64,000 nucleotides of DNA from positions 372,001-436,000 of the forward strand of contig JAUZTG010000047.1 of assembly GCA_030734395.1 (NCBI GenBank), given 5' to 3'. A program made the position numbers and the translations under genes. The stretch comes from Sarocladium kiliense. Lineage: Eukaryota > Ascomycota > Sordariomycetes > Hypocreales > Sarocladiaceae. Numbering within the stretch: position 1 is the first letter of the stretch; each line of letters starts with the position of its first letter. Positions 30,170 to 40,294 of this stretch are shown here, piece by piece. Below the pieces are notes generated by a model. It was given only the letters and a program-made list of their open reading frames with translations, was not told the DNA's origin and ran no database searches.

Positions 30170-32135
30170 CCAACGGACTGGAGCAGGGATCACTTGCATT
30201 ATTATGGCGTTCGTGGTGGACCATCGAGAAGGAAATGCTTTCACAGGCTGGATGCATGGATACGGCGTTATTGGAATTTTAGTCTGAGCGGCGAGCGCTA
30301 GCAGTTTGTTAGAACCGTGTGTTAAAGTAATTAATGCACCTTGATTATCACTGAATACGTGCCTTGGCTTCTACATGACATGAGGTTCCAGCCTGCGTTT
30401 ATATCCATTCAGCTGATGTACAATCTCATCACAATGTAGGCCACATACCCCAAGTTCAAACTGAACCCGACATCGGGCCAGAACTGTCGTCGTCATCAAC
30501 CTATTATACTGTTCCGGCATATACATGCATGAGCACTGACCTCGAGCATTGACGTTCTGGGCCAGGGAGAGGTCTTCGCTGTGGCACGGAAGGGGATGGA
30601 GGTGAAACAGGGGCCGCTATGCGGGATGGCTTGGCTGGGGTAGTGTTGGTGGTTCAAAGCGTGCACGGTGAAGAATGCCTGAACCTGAAGAGCTCGGCTC
30701 AGTAGCTTGTTGTGTGCCCTTGTATGACTGCTAACATATCTATATTCGTGTTCTGGCCTAGAGGCAACTCAAAGTTCATGTGTAAGCTGGGATCCTTGGC
30801 TGGCATCGGAGATAATATGTAGAGGCGGGGGGGCAGATGGGCGGGATGTCGTCACTACTGGTTAGTGGTGGCCCCTAGATGGAGACGCCAACACGACTCA
30901 GAGGGGCTTCGAGGAGGAGGGCTACAGTGAGTCCCCTGTATTAAGGCAAGGTAAAGGACATTAAGTAAGGTCCCCAGTGGGGAGCCTTAGGTTGTTCTAG
31001 CGCCGGGCCCTGGAAGGACAGACGGACAAGAGACTCCACTGCAACTGAAGCGAATGCTGTGGGCGTCTGGAGCCTGGGACGATCCGACCGGCGTCGTCTG
31101 AAGCCCCAGTGGAGTTTGAGGGGTCAGGGCCCCATCCAGCTCCCGGTCTCAGCGGGTAGTTGCAGGGCTTCAGGCTGCTGGCTTTGGGGGTCCCTGAGTC
31201 CACTCGGGCAGCGTCTAAAGATAAGCACCTGGCGCTGGCACCTGAGCGTGCCAACTGGCACTGAGTGTCACCGTCGTCCCTCCGCCTCTCTCCCACGTCC
31301 TGCGCCTCACCACCACGACCACCACGACCGCCAGTGCAGCGCCTCTGCTTCATCATCACCATCGACCACCTCCTCCTCCGATCTTCTCTTTCTTTCCTGC
31401 GGCTACCCCTGCTCTCTCACTCTAGCATCTCGCCTCTTCCTTTCTTCTTCTTCTTCTCTTCTGCTTCGTCTCCTTCTCTTCTCTCTCATCCCGCTGGTTC
31501 CGGTCGCGCACACGCGCTGTCTGTCTCACTTCCTCTTCCGGTGGCGAGACATTGGGCGAATCAACCCCCAAAATCACCAGGAAGTTCCAACACAAATCAG
31601 CAGAAACGCACCACCGCAGGAACACGCTGCTGCAGAGTTCTGTAGACGCTGGCCCGACGACACCATTGGCTGCGACAACTCCCCATTTCACGACTCCCTT
31701 GTTCGTCGCCTCATCGCCAACGATACGTCCTCGCTGCTTCGTCATCTGGCTGCCCTCCGACCGAACCGCCCGCCCTCGACCTCTCTTCTCAGCGACGCCC
31801 TGCGTCTGCTGCGTCCCTCCTCGGCGATACCATAATCTCAATTTCCTCTGTCCTTCAGCGCCCTTGGATTTTCCTCCTATTTCGATCTTGATACCCGGCT
31901 GCGCCCTCACCTCTTATCTCCCCACCTCTGCCGCCGCTCATCTTCCAGTGATTCCAGGCGGTGACGCCACCATCTCCCTCGGCCTCGCAACAACCATCCC
32001 TTCGTCCTCCCAACCCGGGTGGCCGCTTCATCATCCGGCCGCCCTTCTGCCATCCTCAATCGCCTCTTCTCTCCGATCTCCTTGTTCTCACGACGCCTTC
32101 GGTCACTCGCGTAGCGTCGCCCATCATCAATCACA
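30170..32135. other. Intergenic region and long pyrimidine-rich leader of the SPRY gene
   Basis: The part from 30170 to about 31000 shows nothing recognisable. From about 31260 to 32135 the + strand is heavily C/T-rich, with runs such as CTTCTTCTTCTTCTCTTCTG, typical of a long untranslated leader. It ends at TCACAATGGG around the start codon of the SPRY gene. Open frames in it are pyrimidine-driven and have no domain. Confidence 0.5.
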
Positions 32136-33862
32136 ATGGGTCAAGCGTCGTCGACACCTTCGTCAGCCTTCACGGGCGTCGTCATCGGCCTGGCCTCGTC
32201 TTTCGGTTCCATCATCCTCATCGCTCTCGTCATCTTCGTCTTCTGGGCAACAGGATGTGCAGGCTCAGGTCGAATCCTGCTCGACCGGCTTGGCCGGCCA
32301 GGCGAGTACGATGACGAGCAGGCTTTCGCCAGGGAAGAGGCTGAGGCCCTGGAGACTATGGACGATATGACGAGAACTGAATATCTCAGAGCAAAGGGTA
32401 TGTCAAATCTCCGGCCTAGAATCTGATCTTCCCGCAGTTCAACATGTGTTCGCATGCCCGACTGCAGATTGCTAACATTCTAAAGCATTCGTCACCGCGA
32501 ACCCGCCCGAGTCGGTCCAAACCGACATCTCCCTCTCCCAGTTCCTCGCGATTCAAGAAAAGGGTGTTTCAGCTTGGGAGTTCGAGCCCGAGTTGGAAAT
32601 TGCAAATTGCTTCGTCGAAGGTCGGACAGAAATCGAGTTCTTTGACTCGGAGTGTACCGTCCTTAGTAATCTGCCTGTTCCCAAGCAAAACGACGTCTAT
32701 TACTGGGAGGCCAAGATCTACGATAAACCGGAGAGCAGTCTCGTGAGCATTGGCATGGCCACCAAGCCGTACCCCTTGTTCAGGCTTCCTGGTAAGTTCT
32801 TGCGCTACACCTCGGATGGTGTGGCTGGCTCACTAACCTGCTGCAGGCTTCCACAAGTACTCCGTTGCCTACCAGTCCACAGGCACACGGAGGTATAACC
32901 AGCCTTTCAACTCGACACCCTACGGACCTGCCTATGTCCAGGGCGATGTTGTTGGTGTTGGATACCGTCCCCGAACCGGTGCTATCTTCTTCACTCGTAA
33001 TGGCAAGAAGCTGGAAGAGGTCGTTCACGGTCTCAAGGCTCAGAACTTCTTCCCTGCTATTGGCGCCAACGGCCCTGCTACGATTCACGTCAATTTTGGA
33101 CAGGCTGGTTTCAACTTCATTGAGGCCAACGTCAAGAAATGGGGCTTGGCACCTGTGACTGGCAGCCTTGCGCCGCCGCCACCGTATGGATCTGAGCAGG
33201 GTAGCATCTTGCTGGAGAGTGGCACCAAGGATGGCTATACCCCAGCTCAGGGGGCTCGCGCTCATAGCCACTCCATTACCGGATCATCTTACAACGTACG
33301 AAGCGGACAGAACACACTGAACGCCCAGCACGGGCGCACCAGGAGTGGGAATTTCCGCATGCTCCCGCCTACGAGCCCCGGTCCCGTCAGAAGCCCGACC
33401 GACATCTCGCTCGCGCAGCTTGTGCCTAACGACGATAATGGCGAGCCCAGCAGCAGTGCTTCGCAGGTGCACCATCACCAGCAACAACACGAACACAACC
33501 CACTCAACTTGCACCTTGAGGACGCGACGAACCCGCCCCCCGATTATGCCAGCCCTCCGCAGTCTGAAGCAGATGGCGACCATCACGAGACAGACACTGA
33601 GGACGAGGCCCCATTAATAAGGGTGGTCAATCGAAACAGGGGTGATTCATCCGCGACTGTGACCCCGAGAACACAACACGCCCAGACTCGGCCGCAACCT
33701 CATGGTCCAGTGCCCAGCTACAGTGACGCTGTACGGGACGGAGCCGGAGCTGGTGTGCACCGAGATCACGACTCTGATTCCGAAGTCGAAGACGAGGATG
33801 AACATGACGCCGGCGAGGTGTCTGATTCCAGCACCGCATCCGAGGCCTCCAGCTCCAGCTAA
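32136..33862 (+). CDS. Endosomal SPRY-domain protein, Ssh4/Ear1-type Rsp5 adaptor
   Basis: Three exons, 32136-32397, 32486-32791 and 32847-33862, give 527 residues. One N-terminal transmembrane segment (GVVIGLASSFGSIILIALV, about 14-38) is followed by a helix and a SPRY domain at about 125-260 (VYYWEAKIYDKP, VSIGMATKPYPLFRLPGFH, AIFFTRNGKKLE). The tail is disordered, His/Gln- and acidic-rich, and carries two PPxY motifs: PPPY near residue 300 and PPDY near 418. In yeast, Ssh4 and Ear1 have this exact layout (one membrane span, SPRY domain, PY motifs) and recruit the Nedd4-type ligase Rsp5 to sort membrane proteins into multivesicular bodies. The same role at endosome/vacuole is inferred here. 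Both introns have good donors (GTATGT, GTAAGT) and branch points (GCTAAC, ACTAAC). Confidence 0.94.
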
Positions 33863-34373
33863 GACTCGAACGATATTTTCTTGATACTCAAGCGCATTCA
33901 TGACGACACAAAGTATGCTCGTCACATCTCTCACAAAAGTGGTGTTTCCGGAGTTATTTTCTTAGCATCCCTCTCACACGAATCCCGACCTGATCGTCGC
34001 TGAAACTTTGTGGTTCAGCTAGATACGGCGACTCCTGCTTTGTCAGCCTTCCTTTGGATTTCTAGAAGCCGCCTTCAGTCTGCGTTTCTGCTCTGCTTTC
34101 TTCGGTGTTACATTAGGATATGGCAACTGGACAGGGAGGGGTCGTGTTTATACTATTAGCGGCCAGACGGGTGATTCGCCTGGTTTTATAAGGGGCAGAG
34201 TTGGGAAGGGGGGGGGGGGGTTCCTGGGTATGATACCACTACACACAGACGTACTCTTATGACTGAATTTGTGATTCCCATATCGATACTATTTAAGTTG
34301 AGTGACTTCGTCGTTCATATCTTCTCATGAGTGACAGGCTACCCAGCGTCGCAGAGAAAACCTGGCATGTCGC
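33863..34373. other. Tail-to-tail intergenic region with G13 tract
   Basis: Presumed 3' UTRs of two convergent genes. Includes a run of 13 G on the + strand at 34208-34220. Nothing coding. Confidence 0.5.
34208..34220. repeat. G13 homopolymer
   Basis: Thirteen consecutive G between the SPRY gene and the glycosyltransferase locus; length may be unstable or mis-called. Confidence 0.9.
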
Positions 34374-36031
34374 TCAGATCAACTCTCCCTCTGGCGGATG
34401 CTCCAATAAACCCCTCTTGACCGTAAGCTTCGGCTTCTCACATTTGATCAACCTCACCTCCTCGTCCCCCCTCGTCTGCCTGAAATGCAAGGCCCCATAC
34501 CTCAACAACTCCCCAAATGTATTCTCCTCAGCATCCATCCCCTCCTTCTCCTCCCACAACGTCCCCAACGTCCGCTCATCCAACACGCCCTTCCCCTTGC
34601 TAATCTTCTGCATAGTCGTCTCCGACAACAGATGCCAGACCAGATCGTGGGCTTCTTGCCGGGCGGGGTTGGAGGGTTGGGGTGGGTGGACGGGGAGGGT
34701 GAGGAGGGAGAGGAGCTTGGGACCGGCGTTGTGCCAGGCGTAGAGGGAGTCTTGGGGTTGGGTTTCGGTGTGCAGGTTTAGAGCGAGGATCTTGGTTTGC
34801 CAGTAGTGGGTGTAGTTGAAGTCGAGGGGGTCGGAGAAGTTGCCTTCGAGCATGGTCATGCGGATCCAGCAGAAGGACTGGTAGGATGTTAGTTTTTAGG
34901 ACGGAGGAATGGGGGAGTGATAGGGAAGAAGAGCCGTACCTGGGTTACGTATTCGCTGACCTCTCGTGGTTCAAGAACGTACTGCCACTTCACGCCGCTG
35001 GCTCGGGATTCTTCAAAGGTGATGCCCTGAGTGAACTTCATCAGAGGGTGGTGGATCAGGCCAGTGTGTGTGTCGTGGCCCTTCTAGACTTCTAGTAGAA
35101 GATCATGCCTGGAAAACAAGTCAGCCTCAAAATATCAATGCGATAGATCTCGTAGTGAGAGAAACTAGGAGAATTGAACGGGATACCACGTACCATCGCT
35201 TCACCCACTGATTCCCCTTCCTCGCGGCCACAAAGTAATTCGCCATTTGCGTCCCGTAAAACAAAGTAATCACTACCTCAATCTCAGATTTCTCATCGAC
35301 AAGAGGCGCCCAGCCCCACCTATCAAGATGTCTGGTCAGATAGCTTCCTACATCAAGACTAATGCCTCCATAGAGATACACGAGCGGCCCTCGCACGAAA
35401 TCTGCCGAGTGAGGCCCCACAAACGGTCCGTGAAGAGTTCCAGATACAAATGCTTCCGGGAGCATGGAGGCTGGGATGTACTTGAGGAAATAGTTTGGAG
35501 AGGAGGGGTTGGAGTCGATTATGCGGATTGTCCAGTCGGGACTGAGCATACGGACCCAACCGATGACCTGAAAGAGGACAGAAAGTATCATGTTAGAGAA
35601 AGGCCAAGGTCTGCGCTGATCTACGAACTCGGTGCAATCCGTCGTGAGGAGGTGGGTGGGAGACTCACATTGCGCTTCGACCAGCCAGGCATCTCATCAA
35701 TGCCTGTGTTCCAGAAACCCCAGACATTCTTCTCAGATGTGACGGGTTGGTACTCTCGCAGGCTCGCCACGATCTCCTCGTCAGAGCGGATGTCTGTCAC
35801 TTCCACCTCCTCGAGTCGAGACTTGTACTTTCCTGGGATGGAGTAGCCAGGTGGGTGTTTCTTAGTGTACGCTGTCTTTTGTGAACCATTAGTCGCTGGC
35901 TGTGTGATACTTGAGTCTCTCATGGCTTTCAATGCTGTACAAAGACTCTTGTAGGCTTTTGGGAAGCACAATCTACGGAGTGTCGGTTGGAGGAGACATG
36001 CATAAAAGGCGTACATCGAGGGAGCCAACAT
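34374..36031 (-). pseudogene. Caps_synth-type glycosyltransferase locus with an in-frame TAG
   Basis: Four exons can be traced: 36031-35669, 35567-35194, 35108-34940 and 34877-34374 (470 codons including stop). The protein matches fungal relatives of capsular polysaccharide synthesis glycosyltransferases: GWSKRNVIGWVRMLSPDWTIR, HSADFVRG, LYLYGGISLDVGSYL (the Asp of the nucleotide-sugar site), NYFVAARKGNQWVKRWHD. All splice sites are intact and total exon length is a multiple of three. Yet in exon 3 the frame reads HDLLLEV, TAG (35084-35086), KGHDTHTGLIHHPL, with homology continuing after the stop. As I recall the family, a tryptophan is usual at this point, so TGG to TAG is the simplest lesion. 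No alternative acceptor removes the stop in frame. Either a recent single-base pseudogene, a read-through case or a sequencing error. The part before the stop keeps the catalytic core. Confidence 0.78.
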
Positions 36032-38450
36032 CGAGGGCGTCTGTCTTATCTGTACTCGACATACTCCAGGCTGATTGATGATTGTGGGAACTTCTGAACT
36101 AGAACTCATAATCCCGGCCAGGAGTGTCGGGACGTGCCACTGCGCAATGACGATGAGCCGTGCTACGCCGTATAAGCCAAGGATCGGTTGGTCCTGTGCC
36201 GCACCGAAGATACCAATTGTTGCAAAGGAACAGATCCTCGAATTTTCGTCACCGCCATGTCGACAGGAGACCGTCATGCCTCCTTTGGGAAGTCGCCGGT
36301 CGGTGGGACTAGAGACAAAAGACCGTCATGTTCCCATGCAAGGCAAACGGCATTCTGTGGGTACCTTAGCACTGGTGAGGCTGCCATACCTGCGACTGAA
36401 GCTACACTGACCTCCAAAGGTTGTCTTGGCTACAATTATATACTATCAGCTTTTAGAATAGCTTTCATCAGCCTCATTTCGATTTCTTTGAATGACACAT
36501 CTTATGGAGGGGACTACGTATCTCTATTAGGTCCCCAAACCCTGTTATCCGCTGCTTATATGTGACCAAGGTTCCATAAGTCGTGTTGAACATGTCGTTT
36601 GAGAATAATTCATAACCTGACGAATGGCCTACCAAGCTAAGCATGCTTTCTCATAACAGGACAAAGCTAGCGTGTGGCCCTGAACCAGCTCATAGCCTCT
36701 GCGATCTCCGTAAGGTGTACCTCTTCGTCGCAGTCGCCGCAATATTCGACTTTTTTCGACTCCGTTTCTGCTGATTTGAGCTCTGTCGGCGCTGACGTCC
36801 CTTTAAGCCGTGCTAGCTAAGAAAAGAGGCCGCACCAACTGCACAATACAACCTTGTGTTGGCTCGACGGTGGCAATCAAAAGTTCCCTTTCAACCACCG
36901 TATCCCCACGTTCGGCCATACAGGTCCACCGAAGTAATGGAAATCGCTATCAAGCCACTGAAGGATCTTCTGCCGCACCATAGCTGTCAGGTCAAACGGA
37001 ATGTGTCGGGAGCTCCGTGACGGAAAGACAATGGTGGCCCAGGATGGGCACATGCTTTAAAAGAAAAAGTTCTCTCTTCAATCGCTCATGAGAAGCCTAC
37101 ATATTGGGGAAGGAGTGCCATCGGCTGGAGGTCTTCGTTGCCGATAGTTACCCCCTCTAGATTATCATCGCATCACACAAGCTCCAAGCGAAGGTCGTGG
37201 AATGGCAAAAAGTACTCGTGTTTGTATTGATATTAATCCATAAGACTCGAGGCGCTGCCAGCATGCCGTCGAACATCTTTCACTTTCCAATCCTGAGGAA
37301 TAAAAGACAATTCTGCTTTCTCCTGTCATCTACGATGGCAAGGCCCGTTTGTTCCCTTCTCATGTGTTCTCCCTTGAGCTGAAGAGTGAAAAAGAAAAAG
37401 GAGAACCCCTCAAAGTAGGTGATGACGCTGCAGCTTGCGTCTCGCTCCGAAAGCTCAAAACAAGGTCCGCAGGCTAACAGAGCAGGACAAGTTAGGAAGG
37501 CATCGAAACAGGTGACAGGAAACTCAGATAAAAAATCAGAAAACAAATGCCCTCAAATGCATGCATGAAAGAGGCGCCATGGCTTGTAACTCCAATTCCA
37601 AATGCAAAATCAAAATCAAAGCGCCGTGCTGTGTGCCTTGGGCCGCGGAAACTCGCGGCCTCTTCTCATGCTATGGGCAACCTCTTGTTGCTCACTTCGC
37701 CCATTTTGTGTATCCGTAAGGAGTGTGTGTATGCCAGCCATGTGATCATAAAGTCGTGAACAAGGAATGTCTATCAGTGGGTATCATCGTAAAGGAATGT
37801 CGTGCCTTTGGAGGCGTGGTTGTATAAGGAATGGTCAGTATTTTAAAAATACATTAGATGCTTTTTCGTTCAAGGATTGTCGTTGGGCACGGCCCAGGAT
37901 CGTGAAGGATCGTGATGAGTGATCGAGGCAAATTGCCTGGATCATCGTTGATTAAGATTGTATAATAAGGAGTGAATATGTCGCATGTCGGCTATGTTGG
38001 CGCAGAGAAAGCAAAGTCGAAGAGGAACCATTTTCGAAACGGCAAAATTAAAGCAGGGTATTGATCATCAAAGTCGTGATGGGAGATCGCTCAGCGAGAA
38101 GCTGGATCCTGTTCCGACTCCTCGGGTTGCGGGAGGAGGGATGAAGGGACCAGAGGCGCTTGCGATAGTGGAGACGGAGGATGAGGCCCGGATGATAAGG
38201 AGGTAGAGGGGCGGTGTCGAGGGAAGTGTGGCGTGGCCATCGACGGTACCGGCGACTCGGGAACAGGGAGCATTCCGAATTGTTCAGCCCCGAGGAGTGG
38301 CGAGGGGGCGCCGGATATCGAAGCAGCATACGCTGAAGGACTCTCTGGGAACGAGTTCTGGCGCTGTATGACGGTATGCCTGGGGAGTAATGGTCAATCC
38401 GAGTGTCTCGCCGAGTAGTGGTGTCCGATGTGGTGATCCATCTAGGTTGT
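36032..38450. other. Intergenic region, no gene seen
   Basis: Promoter side of the glycosyltransferase locus and 3' side of the Zn2Cys6 gene. The stretch 37750-37960 has loosely repeated GGAATGTC and GGATCGTGA words. No coding region, RNA gene or mobile element is supported. Confidence 0.45.
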
Positions 38451-40294
38451 CTAGATCCACACGGGCTGGGTGGGAGGCACAAACCCAAGTCCGTAGTTGT
38501 GATGTGGATCGCCGTACACATGAGACTGGCTCGGAGCGTAGCCGGACATGTCGAACGAGCCAAAGTCTTCAGTGTCGCTGTAGGTGGCGGACCCCTCGAA
38601 AGTAGAGGAAGCAGGGCTGTAGGCGCCAGCATAAGATGGTGACGGGATATTGAGATACTGCTGGCTTGGGAAGGGGGAGGCCAAGGCAAGAGGGCTGACC
38701 ACGCTTTGAGGAGTCGTAGCCGCATTAAGCATTGGCATCTCTTCCGTGCTGTAGTTGAAGGCAGGATTTCCGTATGGCATCAGGGTCGCTTCCTCGTTCA
38801 CAACGAAGTTTGGCGGGTTGAACTGAGGGAAGGACTGGGTGCGGTTGGGTTGACCCCAGCCCATGCGAGACCGGAACTCGCCAACGATATCAATAGGATA
38901 CTCCATGAGAGTCAACGGTGTCTGCGCTTCTTGACCACCAGCACCCGACAAGTTGATCGACATCAGACGGCGGGCAATCTCTTCCACAGGTCCGATGGAG
39001 AGACTTCCGAAGTAGGCGGCACCAATCTCGGGGAACAGGCGCTCCATCAACAGTGCAACCGTGTAGAGGTGAGCAATGACGATGAGGGAGTTTCCAGATC
39101 CGCCGAAGCGCTGCAGGTATCCAACAGGCATCCAGAACAACCAAGTCCTGAGCGGTTGCAAACGCTCGTACTGCTGGGCGATGGAGAGCGTGGGGCTGAT
39201 CTTGCGAGTGCCTTTCAGGAAGCTGATGAGACGTTGGATCTGAGTGGGGTCTTCCTTGCTATGCTTGAGATGCGACTCGACCTTTTGGATGTGCTCCAGA
39301 GTGCGGCGGTAGGCGTCAAGGTCATCCTCACCAGGCTGGCTGGGCTTGTGTTCGGGTCCAGGAGAGGGGGGAGCAGTAGGGAAAGTGCTGCTCTCAGCAA
39401 TGAAGTCCGTAAATTGAGACAGGTGCTTCCAGGAGTCCATAGCATCAATCACCTGTTATGTAAATTAGCATGGAACGTCCATGTTTGTTGCGGATCCCGG
39501 ACTCACTGTCGATGTGCCCTGCATGAGCTGGGTCCAGCTGCGCCTGCGTTGTGTTAGCGGGAAAGCAAGCATATTGTTCTCACGGGTTACCTTACCAGTC
39601 CGTGGCTTGCCAAGACAGAACCAGGGAGGCTGCCAGGATGGCATCGGAAGTCTCACGAGAGAAAGAACCGATAGCCTCATGAAGCCCATTGAGAGCAATG
39701 CCCTTGTGCTCGAAGGCCATGCTTCCGACCAAGGGACAGTCGGTGAGGAAAGCAATGTGCATGGCGGAAAAGGCAAGCAAAGCGTGCATCACATAAGGCG
39801 TGGATGAGCCAATCTGAAGAAGTCTGAAGTAAGAATTAGTACAAGTTCTCTCGAGGCAAGCAAAATGCTAGGGAGACTTACGTCGGAATATGGCGGGTCC
39901 ACAGGGTGAAGTTGTTGCCGTCGATACGAGCCAGCTCAGTGTAAAGCGAAGCAACGTGATGGATCAGGCGAAGATCCTCGAGAGAGTACGAGTGGGCATT
40001 TGGCGTCGGGTATATGCCCATCTCGGGGAAGGGAAACACGCCAGTCGCTTGCCAGTCGGCAATAGCGGCCTGAATCTCAGGCGTCCACATGAGGTCAGGC
40101 TTGTCGGGAGAGCCAGCACGATCAGAGTCAGATGCAGGGACATCATTGTATGGGCATCGGATCTTGTGCTTGGTGCAGTTGCGGCACTGGGGGAAGTTTT
40201 CATCGCAGCGAATATGACGACGCTTGCACGTCTCACAGCCCTTGCGGGACTTGGTGTGGCTGCGACGAGGAGGACCACCACCGGGACCGGCCAT
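38451..40294 (-). CDS. Zn2Cys6 transcription factor, Upc2-like layout
   Basis: Four exons: 40294-39882, 39823-39596, 39543-39507 (only 37 nt) and 39452-38451, totalling 559 residues. The binuclear zinc cluster is at residues 20-47 with spacing C-x2-C-x6-C-x6-C-x2-C-x6-C, preceded by a basic arm (PRRSHTKSRKG). The middle and C-terminal parts form the helical fungal regulatory domain (LIHHVASLYTELARIDGNN, VMHALLAFSAMHIAFLT, SFLKGTRKISPTLSIAQQYE). This order, with the cluster at the extreme N-terminus and that HHVAS-type helix, is seen in the Upc2/Ecm22-like group, which includes sterol-uptake regulators. Target genes cannot be deduced. The C-terminus is Pro/Tyr/Ser-rich. It faces a 9-kb upstream gene-free region and has a G/C-rich leader. 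Confidence 0.92.

Noticed and set aside
31059..31910. Overlapping open frames of up to 258 codons upstream of the SPRY gene
   Set aside because: They follow from pyrimidine-rich leader sequence (Ser/Leu/Pro-rich on one strand, Arg/Glu/Gly-rich on the other), without family resemblance.
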